Assembly (NCBI RefSeq): GCF_907164915.1
Contig: NC_061869.1
Coordinates: forward strand, 21,491,125-21,555,124
From: Impatiens glandulifera
Taxonomy: Eukaryota; Streptophyta; Magnoliopsida; Ericales; Balsaminaceae
Direction of reading: 5' to 3'
DNA length: 64,000 nt
Position numbers and translations under genes: made by a program. Below the pieces are notes generated by a model that was given only the letters and a program-made list of their open reading frames with translations, was not told the DNA's origin and did no database searches. Positions 36,301 to 49,127 of this stretch are shown one piece after another. Every line of letters starts with the position of its first letter. Position 1 is the first letter of the stretch.

Positions 36301-37083
36301 AATTGTCAAACTTACAGGAGGAACTACTTCTTGGAATTCTGTACTTAATTATGTCATCCATCAGTTAGCTCCCAATGATATCACTAGTGAGTTTAGTGAA
36401 GAACTGAAATCTCCTTCATTTCGGCTTTGCATGGCTAATGTTCTCATCAGTGCTAGCCAGAAGGTCTCAGACACGGGGAAGAAACCCCTTCTTCATAGAA
36501 TCTTTCCTCATTTGTTCCATTTTCTGGGGGTAAGTTCATAGTGAAGATCAGTTACAGTATTTGTTTTTGGGGGATATACTCTGATTTATTAAATTAACAG
36601 GTGACAACAGAACCAGATATAAGAGCAGCTTGTATCCAAGTCTTGTTTTCTCTTGTTTTCCATATGAAGTCTTTCATTTTTCCATATTCTTCTGATCTTC
36701 TCAAGATTGCACTGAAATATCTGAAAGAAGGATCACAGCAGGTACTTGTCTTTTTATCTCTCACATTGGGCTGTTTAGTTAGTAGCTCTGGCAAACCTAC
36801 ATATGCTTGTCTTTCATAACTTCATTGAATGTACATGAACTTTTTAGCTTTATTTGCTGGAAATGTGCCTAACAATTGTGGAATTTGACATCACTTTTAG
36901 GAGAGGATTGCTTGTACTCATCTGTTGGCATCTCTAATGGCGAGCGAAGAATCAATCGTGGAGAATATTGCAGGAGGATTACTTGAAGCAAGAACATTAC
37001 TTGTGAGTGTAACATCCTCAGATCCTTCGCCAGAAGTTCGTCAATCGTGTAAAAAGCTGCTTACATGCTTAACTTCATCTTGA
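24314..37083 (+). CDS. ARM/HEAT-repeat protein, 24 exons, 1,077 aa
   Basis: Exons: 24314-24461, 24827-24927, 25030-25240, 26808-26889, 27896-28184, 28983-29085, 29173-29309, 29607-29780, 29913-30121, 30202-30319, 30521-30620, 32574-32721, 32921-32973, 34425-34477, 34699-34862, 34991-35139, 35408-35465, 35553-35625, 35729-35830, 35930-36026, 36119-36247, 36318-36529, 36601-36741, 36901-37083. Phases agree at every junction and give 1,078 codons including TGA. All introns are GT-AG except intron 7 (29310-29606), which is GC-AG (CAG/GCAAGT). The product is helical and Leu-rich with repeated two-helix units, for example LLLNLLDERDGIAKAIVILI and LLDRLGDEESAIRAHAFDLI. I recognise it as a conserved plant ARM-repeat-superfamily protein of about 1,100 residues with no assigned function. 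No signal peptide or membrane segment is seen; cytosolic or nuclear scaffolding is inference only. The end of exon 6 is the least certain border (a GC donor 31 bases later is possible). The gene appears intact. Confidence 0.85.
25382..26427. mobile_element. Probable TTA-flanked DNA element in intron 3
   Basis: GCCTATGTTTGGTTAAG at the left and the inverse of GGCCATGTCTGTTTGC at the right are imperfect terminal inverted repeats. TTA lies on both sides (25379-25381, 26428-26430). AATTGGAATT-like subterminal words recur. The interior (25500-26070) is less AT-rich and has open frames on both strands that I do not recognise; it may be a captured gene piece. Confidence 0.45.
26112..26196 (-). pseudogene. 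tRNA-derived relic (tRNA or SINE head)
   Basis: On the minus strand, ACTCAGTGGTTAGAGTG resembles a tRNA A box, then an anticodon-like arm with CTTTCTAAG, then GATTTAATCCC where a B box (GGTTCGAATCC) would be. The B box has decayed, so this is not a working tRNA. It lies in intron 3. Confidence 0.4.
27108..27487. repeat. Three tandem copies of an about 131-bp unit in intron 4
   Basis: Units start at 27108, 27239 and 27371, each with AGTC..CAATCCTTA near its beginning, and share TTGGAAATCCTTATCA and the closing CAAGTGC/CAATTGC. The third unit is shorter. The end of a further unit precedes the first (about 27068-27107). Confidence 0.85.
30697..31974 (-). mobile_element. Small degenerate copia/TRIM-like element in intron 11
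   Basis: On the minus strand a PBS-like TGGTATCAAAAC (compare initiator-Met TGGTATCAGAGC) ends near 31672, next to a putative LTR edge ...ACTATAACA. A frame opening MVSKRSSSASQ follows, like a copia gag start. Near 30871 a polypurine-like AAGGGGAAGGATA directly precedes TGTCACAACACAG, the start of a 3' LTR (about 30697-30870). Both putative LTRs share a CTACTACTCATAAGA word. Target duplications were not found. Confidence 0.5.
32136..32170. repeat. Near-perfect 35-base palindrome
   Basis: Arms of 17 bases (CATTTGTTATTCTTGTG and its inverse) are separated by one base. Related words lie at 32019 and 32070. It lies in intron 11. Confidence 0.9.
33731..33987. mobile_element. Foldback MITE in intron 13
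   Basis: CTATGTTGCACGGGTACGGG at the left and the inverse of CCCGTATCCGTGCAACATAG at the right begin inverted repeats that extend, imperfectly, over about 60 bases (GGATACG and ATTTTGAAAATA words) around an AT-rich centre. No clear target duplication was found. Confidence 0.75.
34000..34240 (-). mobile_element. Possible copia LTR edge relic in intron 13
   Basis: GCTCTAATACC is the inverse of a Met-tRNA-type primer binding site, followed by LTR-like AT-rich sequence. A 33-34-base word containing TTTGTGCATTCAATAAA is duplicated near 34170-34230. Weak evidence. Confidence 0.3.
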
Positions 37084-40000
37084 TATCACATGCAAAATCC
37101 GTTTCAGTTGTACAGTGAATCAAATAATTTGGAATGTTAAATGGACCTTTTAAGTACTGCAAACAGGTTTATACTTGCTGCTTAGAAGAAATGTTCTTTA
37201 TTTTAAGGTTTTATCAGAGTTATTAGCCCATTGCAGCTTTCATATGTTTGGTTTTGTTTGAGTTTTCATAGTATTACTTTTTACTTAATTGCATGGTATT
37301 ACTAATTATTTATTTTATAGAATAATATTAAATTACTATCAAATTTCAATATTCTCCCAAAACAACAATCATGTAGAGACAGCAGACATGAGCTTCTTAA
37401 ATATGATGTGGGATAGATATTAATAGTGTGAAAAGAATTGAACCAAACCTAATCTTGAAACAAGTTCACGGTTTTGGTTTTGGTTTTGGTCTTGGTCTTT
37501 TGTTTGCTGGAAATCTGGTTTAACCATGGTTGCTGTTTTGACAGTGAAAAGTTCTCAGGTAAAAAATAATTTGGTATTTGAAAAATGAAGACGAGGACTC
37601 TTTTTATGTGTCATTAATGTTTTGTTGGGCGGAGAATATGTCTAATACCGTTCTATTCCAAAAGAGGAAATAAATCATAAACAAAGCCTATTTAATAATT
37701 ATTCCAAGTTTGGGATAAAGTTCTTAGAAGAAGACTTGTTGTGATTCAAACTTGAAAGTATTTACATGACCAAATTCTTGGTGAATAAAGGCAAAGTTAT
37801 TTGCTTATAAATGAATTATTTTTTATTTAGCAATATTTAAAATAAAATTAATATTTTTTAAATATTTGAATTGGTTTTAATTTATAAAAATTAAATTTAA
37901 TCTAAATTTAATATATATATATATATATATATTTAAATTCATTCCCTATATAAATGAATGCAAACCAATCATATAAAAATTGACAATATAAAAAAATCCA
38001 TTATATTATAATAGAACAAAACTAATTTTAAAAAAATCATCTAATAATGAATTTTGAATCACATCACCAATCAATTATAAATTTTTGAGATCTAAAATAT
38101 TAAAAAATCATCTTATCATTTAATTTGAGTAAATACTTTTTTATATCTAAAATGTTTTTAATTATTTAAAAACAAAATTTATTAAAATTGAAATTTATCA
38201 AAAAAAACCATAATTAATTATTTTAAAATAAATAATTGGATATATATTAAATCATATTTAAAATTAATATATATATATATATATAATTTAAAAAAATGAT
38301 TTGAAGAAGGAATTTGAGGGAGAGAATGGGGAAGGAATGATGTGACAATTTGATTAGCAAAAAAAAATAATAAAATTTCTCTCTCTTCTCTCTCCTCACC
38401 TTTTATCTTTTTCCAACCATCATTCTCTCTCAAATTCCCTCCCTTATCACTAATCTTAAAAAATAAATATATGTTATTCTTAGTAACTTAATTTTTTTTT
38501 ATATTAATAAAAAAAATTTAAATTACTTACTAAATCATTTTAAAACTTATCATAATTAATTAAATACATTTTAAAATTTATTTACTAATTTAAATATTTT
38601 TTATTATTATTTTATCTTAATTTGCTTTTATTTTTTTTATGAAATATTTTAATTTCTTTTATTTCAATCTTTTTTATTTAATAATATATTTAAATTATAT
38701 AATTATTATTTTTTATTAAAAATTTAACATTAATTATAATTTTTATTTATTAATAATAATAATTTAATATTATAATATTTTGTTTAAAAATATATATATA
38801 ACATTGTAAATTAAAATAAAGAATATCTAGTAACTAAATAAAAGAAAGAAAAAAAATTATGTTAAATATATTAGTTTTTTATTTAATTTATTAATTAATT
38901 AATTTAAAAATATAATTTTACTTAATAATTCTTTATTATAAAATATCTTATTATTAAAAATAAATATTATTAAATTTTAAAAATAATTATTTAAAATTTT
39001 ATTTTAAAAAAATATTAATATTACTTACCTTAAATATTAATATGCATCCTTTTATCATTTTTTACTAAATATTACAATTGATAAATCAAACTTATTGTAT
39101 TTGCATATTTTAATCACCATTGTCTCTCATATTATTTATTTTATACCTCACTTCTAATCATTTTTTTAACTCTTATGTTCTCAATCAATTCTAGTATACA
39201 ATGTTTCATTTTATTTTTATTATAATAAACAAATTTAAAATAACTTTCAATTACTTTAAAACTTACCTATTTATTTAAATATATTTTTATATTTTTTTCT
39301 AATTTAAATAATTTTTATTATATATAGAGGTATATTAACAATTATTTAAAATATGTCAAAATAATTGTATTATAACAAATATTAATATTAATATCCCATT
39401 TATTCCCTTTTAGAATATTTCTTCCTCTTCACAAATCAACTCATTATATTTATATTAACCACCAATATCATTTTCTCATCTCTAATTTTATTAATTTCAT
39501 CTCAAACATTACCAACTTTTTAATATATATATATATATAATTAAATATAAAATTTTAATAATCAATATTTTTATTTTAAATTCTTCTCCAATTTAAAAAT
39601 ATCATTTCAAGTATATAATGTCTTATTTTATTTTTTTAATAATAATAAATAAATGTAGAAGGACTATTTTTTCAATCACTTTAAAACATATTAGTTAAAT
39701 ATATATATATATTTTTTCTAATTTATATATTTTTTAAAATACATAAGAAATATTATAAATTAAAATAATAAATATTTATTATATTTTATAAATACTTTTA
39801 TATATATATATATAATTAATTTATAATTTTAATACTAAAAAAAATTACATTATTAAAATCTCTAACACTTATATATATATCATTTAAATTATGTTTCAAT
39901 GATTTATTATTAACCTTAATCATTCTCAATTTTTATTATATTTAAGAATTTGACTACGCAATTCTCACCATATTTAAGCATTCGAATTTCTCGTATGATC

Positions 40001-40590
40001 CTTGACTTCGAATTACCCTCCGTGGAGGAACTTTGCGATTTTTAATGGTGCATTTTTAAACATTCGATTACCACTTTTCGGCATGATCTTAGGCTCTTAA
40101 TCACTTATTAGTGGATGCTTAGTTTTTTTCACTCTAACAATCTTGCTTCCACTTCATCTATCAATGTTTCGCGCACCCATATATAATAATTACTTTTAGA
40201 GACATTCGAACTTTGGTTTTAAGTGTGTACGAAATGTTAACACTTTATTCGGTAAACCATGATTGTTGAAATAAATTTATAATTTTTATATGTATATATA
40301 TTTTGTAAGTTAAATTTTGAATAACTATATATATATTAAATACATTTTTTATACTTATAAAAAATATAATAAATGTCATTATATTTGTTATCCTCGTATT
40401 AAATAATTTTTTTTTCTTATAAAAGTGGACTAACTTTATATTTTTCTCACAAATGTTTGCTATATCAAAAATATTTTTTTATTTTTAATTTATATGTATA
40501 TAAAATATTTTGATTTAATAGGTTAAGTTTTTATTTATATATAAATATAATAAAAAGAAAATATTTATATAATTAATAATGATAAAAATT
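37084..40590. other. AT-rich intergenic DNA downstream of ARM gene
   Basis: No gene is seen. 37084-37720 includes the ARM 3' flank. From 37800 it is low-complexity with (TA)n runs. A 22-bp inverted repeat (GGAATTTGAGGGAGAGAATG and its inverse) lies at about 38309-38329 and 38419-38443 and may be a small MITE. Confidence 0.6.
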
Positions 40591-40595
40591 ATATT

Positions 40596-43500
40596 TGTGA
40601 CTGACCGATTATCTCCCGTGGTCTATGTCCCGTTTCATAGCTTATCACGTGTTTGTGAGACATGTGGCAATATGGAAGGACTACCGCGAGACAACTCGAG
40701 ATTGAATGATTTCAACATTGATTTGTGTGTCAGACATCTTTTAAAATGAAACATTTAGTTTTTAAAATATTTTAAAAATACTTGAAGCGGTAAGAAATTA
40801 ATTATGTAAAACAATTAATCATTTGTTCAAACATTAATAATCTAGGAGATTAAATAACAATTTAACCAGAATCCGATTTAAATCAATTTAAAGATTATAT
40901 ATTTGAAAATCAGAGTTGCTAAGAGATTTTATGAAAATCAATAAAATGATACGTGTACAAACGTATTTATACTAGAGTTTCTAAAAAAGGTGGTTCGTTG
41001 TCTGTTTACGCTCGGGAAAGGGCTTTCGCGCTAGGTTCTCTACGCCCGCCTAAAGACGGTTTTCAAAATTATTTAAAGAAGGTGGATACCTGTTGCGTTG
41101 ATGTTCAGACTTAACAAAACCTGAAAATATCAGAAAAAGACATTAGAGAGTATAACCAAACAAGGCCTTAGCAAAAACATTTACTTTGGGAAACATCCCG
41201 GAAATTTTTTAGAGTTGTTTTCTGACCTCGAGAATACCATTTTTAGAAAATGGGGTTTGGTTACAAAATAGTTTTAGATATTTGAAATTTGGAACCAAAC
41301 TGGCTTAAGGATTACATCCTAGGTTTGAGTCCGATCTTGTCAATCTGGGCTTAGTAGGGTTTGAGAGGTTCAATCTTGAGTGTGGGTTCAGACTTAGACC
41401 TAGGGCTGGGGTTAGGCATAACGGTCTTAGAATAAGTGGGGGTTTGATCCTAGGCTAGGGCTTAGGGCTTAGCCTAGGCTAAGATGAGGCTAAGCTTAAT
41501 CGTCGGTCCTAGGTTAGGTGTCAAGGTCAATCCTAGGTCAAGTGGCAAGGTCGTTCCTAGGTTAATTTGGTCTAGGTTAGTTTTGTCGATCTTAAGCGAA
41601 TTCTCTCGGTCCTAGGCTCACGGTCCTGGGCAGATTCTCTCGGTCCTAGGTCAATTTCTTCGATCCTAAAATAAAATCTTAGGAACGAGTGTTCTTATTT
41701 TGGTCAAAAACTCTAGATGCCTATAACTTTTGATTGAGATGTCCAAATCACAATCCGTAAGTTGTAGTAGGTTCATATGATCACGAAGAACAAATTCCCT
41801 AACATAAATAACGATTTCGAAGATCTTAAGAGGATTAATTTCAAAACACCATTTCTAGGTCAAAATTTGGGATCTTTTAAATTAGGCAATTTCAAGGCCT
41901 GATTTTTATTCTATTAGCTTTGAAATAATGAATATAGTTAATCCAGACAAAAACAAGTACATCATTACATTATTAAAATGGTTTTGAAAGATTGAATCAA
42001 AATATAACTTTTTTCAAAAAAACAAATTTGATAAAAAATGATCAAAATGGTGAAACAATCACTTGTGATTCATCCATACATGTTAACAATCATGTATAAC
42101 TACTAATTAAATCAACAAATCCAACTTAAAAGCAAGAACACGAAATTTCAAAAATTCAGTTTTTAAACTTTTTTTTAATAAAATTTCAATTTAATTAAAC
42201 ATGATCAAAATATGATTACAGTTATTTAGAAATCATCCAAACATGTTTATAAACATGTAATACAACTAATTGAATCAACAAGATCGGATTAAAAGCCAAA
42301 ACACAAAATTTTAAAAATCCAAAAATTAGTTGTATGGAAATCATTCAAACATGTTTATAAACATGTATATCAACTATATGGATCCACAAATCCAGATTTA
42401 AACCAATAACACAACATTTAAAAAAAATCAGTTTTCAAACTAATTTTTGCAAAATCTTGATTCAAGACGATTTGATCGATTTTCTTTCAACAAAAAGCTC
42501 ACACATGATGTACATAATGATTCTTAACAAATAAAGCATACAATCAAGCACAAGAAGACGATCAAACTGATCAAACAATAAAATTTGCAGAAATTCAAAA
42601 TTTTCAATTACAAATCAAAATTTAAGACTTTTGGAATCATACCAACAACTGGAAAACATTCATGGGAAGTGTTGGAAGTGATCTAAAAGCTTGGATCGCT
42701 GAAAAAAGTTAAAAAAACTGTTTTTCGCCGGAAATTGTAGGTTTTCGATCGGGGTGAATTGAGGTGTAATTTGTGGTTATTGTTTGATGGATTGGTAGTA
42801 GAGGGGTAGGGGCTATTTATAGTGCTTAAAGGTCTGCTGTAGAAAGATAATTTGACTCGTCTTTGATCGATGGCGTTCTTATCACTAATTCGTGGTAGTC
42901 TTATCCCGAGGAAGATAAGGCTTCTAGATAAGGGGGAACGTAGGCGCTGACGAGGGGATCACGTGGGCGAAAAAATCAACGGATTTGATCACCTATGGCG
43001 AGGTCGCGATTCCAGCAACCACTACATCCTAGGGAAGAAGACGAAAAAAACGACGTCGTTTTGAGTAATGGAACTTCGAGTTTCGTTTGGTTCCGTCAGC
43101 GGTCATCCTAGTTGACTAACGGGGTTAGTCTGTCCCATTAGTTGATCTAGTGCGGGTGCGCGCGCGTGGTTTCGCTACAGTTGGGTGTCTGGCGCGCTCT
43201 GGGCTGTCGGATGAGATCTGGGCGCTCATCTGATGGTCCAGGATCCTGCTGCAAAATTTTAAACATAAAATCAGCCACGAATTATGCAATTTTAAATTTT
43301 ATTTAAAAGGTTATTAAAAATCGAGTTTAATTCCTTTTAAATAAATTTTTCACTAAAACTTTCAAAAAAATTATTTCTAGACTCATAATAACAATTATGA
43401 TCATGTTTTATTTTTTGGGGGAAATTTTGAGAATTTTGGGGCATTCTATTTAATTGATTTAAGTAATTAATTAAACATAAATCACGAATAAATTCTAATT

Positions 43501-43761
43501 AAATATTTTTTAACCCCTTCCTCGATCTAATTTGGGTAAAATATATGCAAATATTTTATTCTCAAATTATTTTTAAAATTTTGGAAAGTTTCTTAATTAA
43601 GAATTATTAGTTAAGGTTTAATTATGACAAATTAATCCTTAATTATGTTTTAATTCCTTTTTTGAAATTATTTTGAATATAAAAATCCAAAATAATATTT
43701 TAATATTACTAAACATAAAAATTATTTTTCAAATAAGATAAGTCAAATTTTCATGTTTACA
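40596..43761 (+). mobile_element. Solo LTR of a Ty3/gypsy element, related family
   Basis: It begins TGTGACTGACC and ends ATGTTTACA, with ATATT duplications at 40591-40595 and 43762-43766. The block order matches the LTRs at 15521 and 19736: 'GAGTTGCTAAGAGATTTT', 'GGGCTTTCGCGCTAGG', then CGGTCCTAGG repeats around 41500-41660, then the A-rich CAAACATG section. It is 3.2 kb long and more diverged than the other two are from each other. Confidence 0.8.
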
Positions 43762-43766
43762 ATATT

Positions 43767-46700
43767 TTATTCTCACAATTTCTTTTTTTTAATTAAGAAA
43801 AATAAATTAAGAGGAAGAAATTATCTTAATTTATTATTTTATTTTTTTAATATATTTTTATAAAATTATTATATTCCTCGTAATAATAATTACTTGCAAA
43901 GATTTAAATATTGATATTATAAGTGATGTAATATTATATTTTAATATGAAAATTATAAATTGAAAAAAAATATTATATTAGTAGTGAGAAATTAAGAAAT
44001 ATATATATATATATATATATTAAGAGAGAAAATAATTAATATATATAAAATATTTATATTAAATTAATGATGATAGATATTATTTTTTACTCTTAATATT
44101 TTATTTTTAATTAATTTATTATATATATTGTTATTATATATATAGATATAAATTTGTTGTATAATATTATATATTTTTATATATAATTTATTGATGAAAA
44201 AAAACATATTTTATATTATTAGTGTGAAAAAATATATATTTATCTAGAAAAAATTACCTATCTTAAAGATATATCGAAAATATCTTACCGTAATATATCG
44301 AAAATATTCAATTTTTAATTTTTTTCTAAAAAAATGGTAAGGTATGATTTCAAAATTATTGGTACAGTAAATATATAACATTTTTAAAATTTTGATATAT
44401 CCAGATATATCGAAATAGTATTTATAAGTTAAAAAATATATATAATACTTAAGGAAATAATTAAATATAATTGATAAAAATTTAATTATAAAAATATAAT
44501 TTTTAAATAATATCAAAATATAATTATACTGAAATATTATTTAATATATAAAATCTATTGATTTTTTTAAGTTAATATGTTTTTTAGGTATAAAGAAATT
44601 AAGGTATATTAATGTAAGGTAAATGTATGAATTTTTTGAATATCGAAATTAAGGTATACCGAAATCAAGGTAAAGTAAATGTATGCATTTTTTGCATATA
44701 AAATTTTAAGTAAAATATAAAGTATGAATAAAACATTAAGGTATATCGTACCCACCCATCCTTATTTATCTATATACAATAAGAAATATATATATAAATT
44801 AATGATAGGAAGAAAATTTTAACATCAAATTATGTGTCATTATACATGTCACCTAAGAAATATACACTTAAGAAATATTACACGTAACCATTTATATTTA
44901 TTTAATTATAAATTGTATATGTTACCGCACAATATTTAATATTTTCTTTTTCTTTAGTTTTTAAAAATATAATAAGGAGTAATTTATATTTATTTAATTA
45001 TAAACTGTATATGTCACTCTACAATATTTAATATTTTTTTCCTTTACTTTTTAATATTTAAAATATATTTAGTAATTTATCTCTTTTCAATATTTTATTA
45101 TTAAATTATTATAAATAATATTTTAAAATTATTAATATATATTATTACTGTATATATACATATATAATTTTTTTTATAATTTTAAATGTATTATCAAATT
45201 ATTTTTTATTATTATTCATTTTATTTGAAATTAAACAGCTACAAAATAAATTCTTAATTATTCAATAACCTAACTCAAATAATAAAATACTAATATTCAA
45301 AATAAATATAGATCAAATTATATATTTTGTTATTTAATTTGTTATTTTCCCTATTATTACATTAAAAAATATATAAATAAATAAGTTAACTAATAAATAA
45401 ATATATATATATATATATATAAATATAAAGAGTGAAAAATTATTAATGAAAAGATAAAAAATAAATTATTAATAAAAAAAAAAAATTATTAATAAAAAAA
45501 AAAGAAATAAATAAATATTTTAAATTATATTTAATAATCATATAACACCTAAAAAATATAACACGTAAAAATTTATATTTCTTTAATTATAAATTGTATA
45601 TGTCATCCTATCATATTTATTATTTTATCTCTTTAATTTGTTAATATTTAAAAAATATTTAATAATTTATCTTTTTTTAATTTTTTATTATTAAATTATT
45701 ATAAATAAAATTTTAAAATTATTAATATATATTATTATATATACATATATAACTTTTTATAATTTTAAATGAATTATTAAATTATTATTTTGTTTAAATA
45801 TTTATTTTATTTAAAATTAGACCATTATGAGATAAATTCTTAACTATTCAGATAATCCAAATCAAATAATAAAATACTCATATTCTTGATAAATATAGTT
45901 CAAATTATATAATTTGTTATTTGATTTATTATAATTTTTATTATTACTTTAAAAATTATATAAATAAATTAAGTAACAAAAATATATAAATATATTTATA
46001 AATAACAATTAAGGAGTGATAAATTATTAATGAAAAGATAAAAAATAAATTATTAATAAAAAAAAAAAAGATAAATTACTAATGGAGAGAAAAGATAATT
46101 ACATGATAATTGAGAACACACCTTTAAGAGTTATTATATATATATATATATATATTGATACATTATTTAAAAAAAATTCAAAAATCAAAACAAGTTATAT
46201 TTGAAAAAAAAAACAAAATGATAAAAAAAATGTCAAATAATCAAAGTGTGACTCCTTATTAGATCAAATCTCAATTTTCTTTTAAGCAAATATTATCATT
46301 GATATTTTATTTATTTATAATGCTAAAACATTTAAGTTGATTTTGTATGACTTAAGAAAGAAGAAAGTATTCCTAATTTGTAAGAATTTTTTTAAAATCT
46401 CAATTGACCAATAAATAACTCCAATTTGACCATTCATAAAACTAAATAAATAATAATAATAAATTATAGCATGGATCTTAAAATTTATCAAAATATTAAT
46501 TTTTTATTCACTTTTTACTTAATTTTTATTTATTTAATTCAAACATATCTTTTATATTAAATGTAAATAAAACCACTTTCACTTTTTATTTTTATATTTT
46601 GTTAAATAAAATTGATTGTAATAAAATATTAATTTAAAAAAGTTTACATTTTTTTATAATATTCTTGATTATATTTTCATAATTATTATTTATTTAGATA

Positions 46701-46840
46701 AATAAGTAAAGAAAATTGCTTTCTTTATAGTCTTCAATTAAAGTTTTAGGATTATTTTATTTTATTTTAATTAAAAATTTAGAAAGCTAGCTATTTGATG
46801 GTGAAAATACAAATAATAAGTACAGCTGTGATCTTCAAAG
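43767..46840. other. AT-rich intergenic DNA upstream of the F-box gene
   Basis: No gene. About 44240-44760 has recurring AAGGTATA and ATATATCGAAAATA words typical of decayed plant MITEs. The rest is low complexity. A (TA)n run is at 46137-46155. Confidence 0.6.
44980..46080. repeat. Tandem duplication of a 0.5-kb AT-rich block
   Basis: About 44980-45500 and 45570-46080 follow the same order of words (TTTATATTT.TTTAATTATAAA.TGTATATGTCA ... GATAAAAAATAAATTATTAATAAAAAA). A shorter extra copy of its first 60 bases is at about 44885-44945. Diverged by indels. Confidence 0.65.
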
Positions 46841-46953
46841 AGAGTGAGAGAGAGAATCCCTCACGTTTTGAAGTTCTGTAGCCACAGCTCTAACTTCGAG
46901 CTCTATTTGCTGGTTTTTCTTGTTTGCATCTGCACAGATAAAAAAAAGGGGAC

Positions 46954-47007
46954 ATGAAAAAGCTTTTTTCTTGGGGAATCGTTACACTTTTTGTCATTTT
47001 CTATTAA
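46954..47007 (+). other. uORF in 5' leader of the F-box gene
   Basis: ATG followed by 16 hydrophobic-rich codons and TAA lies upstream of the main start and ends 139 bases before it. A second tiny frame (ATG + 2 codons) is at 47121. Such frames usually lower translation of the main ORF; here that is inference. Confidence 0.45.
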
Positions 47008-47146
47008 ATCAGAAGTTGAGAAAGATTTAGCTAGGTTTGAAGCATCAGAGTTTCTCGATCTGAAACCACAGAAATCAAATACAACTTCTTTTGCTTCTGG
47101 GTGTGAACGGAAATCCTTGTATGCAAGGGTAGAAGCTCTATTGTGG

Positions 47147-49127
47147 ATGATGGACCAGATAATCGACCGTTCCCCAAATGCTCATCGGGTGTTTCGAGTT
47201 CAAGCTCCACTGGTAAGCAGTCCATTTTGTCTTTTCAACATTTTCTTTCCTAGCCCTTCATTCTTCATCTTAAGAATGAAGTTTGTTTTGGTAGAATGTT
47301 CAGTTTCTTGTGAATTTCCATGATATGTATAAAATGTCTCCTGGGATTTGTTTGTCTGGTGTTTTTCTTTGATTGAATTGAACTTGTTTGAAGAGATGGG
47401 TTCATCATTTCTTGAAGATACAGTAATCTGATATCCTTTTATGATGGGTCTTGTTAGAAGAAATGTTGTTATGATTTTTAGTTGATTATACAGGTAGAAC
47501 AAATGAGGCAGGCCAAACCCTAGGTATATGACTGATATATCATGTGATTTTAGGATGATTCTAGTTTGTAACAGTCTTCTTTTCTTCCTATTTCTGTCAT
47601 TTTTCTTCTTCAATGGGAAAATTATATACAAATATATTTCTGCACCAGGTAAAGATTCACCCTTGTATGTATGTCAATTAATAGAAAATATATGAACATG
47701 GGAGTTTCTTTTTCATTAGTAGAAGGCCAAAACTGATGATTGTTTGGGTCTAAGAGAAGTGAATACTGTTTTCTCTCTTGGGATTTACTGAAATGGGTTT
47801 ACTCAAACGCATAAACCCCTATTTACTACTATAGTTGACTCTGATGATTGATTTTCAATGCCGTTTTCTTTCAACGTTGTAGGTGGAATCTGTTAATTGC
47901 TATTGTAAAGTAGATTCTGGCCTAAAAACTGTTGCTGGTGCAAGTAAATTCGTTCCAGGATCTAAACTATGTATCCAGCCAGATATTATTAACCCGCGTT
48001 CTCATAGAACAAAGAACTTGAGGAGGGAAAGGACAAGAATTCAAGCGCCTCTCCTGCCTGGTCTTCCAGACGATCTTGCGATTGCTTGCCTGATTCGAGT
48101 CCCTCGTGTGGAACACAACAAACTGCGTCTAGTTTGCAAAAGATGGTACCGACTTCTTGCAGGAAACTTCTTTTACTCTCTCAGGAGAAACCTGGGGTTG
48201 GCAGAAGAGTGGGTTTACGTAATAAAGCGAGATCGAGATGGAAAGATCTCGTGGCTCGCGTTTGATCCAACTTACCAGGTTTGGCAGTCACTTCCACCTG
48301 TTCCAGATGAATACAGTGATGCTTTGGGGTTTGGCTGTGCTGTTCTGAGTGGTTGCCATCTATACCTTTTCGGAGGAAAAGACCCGATTAAAGGTTCAAT
48401 GAGAAGAGTTGTTTTCTACAGTGCGAGAACAAATAAGTGGCATCGAGCACCGGATATGCTGAGGAAGCGCCATTTCTTTGGTTCTTGTGTGGTGAATAAC
48501 TGCCTATATGTGGCTGGAGGTGAATGTGAGGGGATCCAGAGAACACTCCGATCAGCAGAAGTTTATGATCCGAACAGGAACAGGTGGAGTTTCGTTGCAG
48601 ATATGAGTACAGCCATGGTTCCATTTATAGGTGTGGTTTATGATGGGAAATGGTTCTTGAAAGGTCTCGGTTCACATCGAGAGGTTCTTAGCGAAGCTTA
48701 TATTCCTGAAACTAATTCATGGACGCCTGTAAACGATGGAATGCTGGCTGGTTGGCGTAATCCATGCATTTCCATGAATGGTATGTTGTATGCTCTAGAT
48801 TGTCGCGATGGGTGTAGGCTTAAGGCTTATAATGAAGAAACCGATACTTGGCAACTTTCTCTGGATAGTAAACTGCATCTAGGGAGCTCTCGAGCACTTG
48901 AAGCGGCAGCTCTTGTACCACTTAATGGTAAACTCTGCATCGTCCGCAACAATCTAAGCATAAGTATGGTTGATGTTTCGAGTTCAGACAATAACCCACA
49001 GTTATGGGAGAATATAGTAGCTGGTAAGGGCCATATCAGGACCCTTTTCACTAATTTTTGGTCCACAATAGCAGGGAGAGGTGGCTTGAAAAGTCACATT
49101 GTTCACTGTCAGGTGCTTCAATCTTGA
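47147..49127 (+). CDS. SAGL1: F-box/kelch-repeat protein, SAGL1-like
   Basis: Two exons, 47147-47212 and 47883-49127, give 436 residues. The start chosen is the first ATG in the frame of exon 1 (a second Met follows). The frame is open upstream to a stop near 46955 but has no ATG there. Residues about 78-122 are the F-box (LLPGLPDDLAIACLIRVP...LVCKRWY), which would bind SKP1 in an SCF ubiquitin ligase. Kelch repeats follow at about 171-213 (LYLFGG...FYSARTNKWHRAP) and 218-263 (LYVAGG...VYDPNRNRW), with weaker ones to about 400. The C-terminus ends LKSHIVHCQVLQS. This arrangement and conserved ends match Arabidopsis At1g55270 (SAGL1), reported to limit cuticular wax and phenylpropanoid output by promoting turnover of enzymes. 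Orthology is from memory. The gene is intact; its GA-rich leader starts near 46840. Confidence 0.88.
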
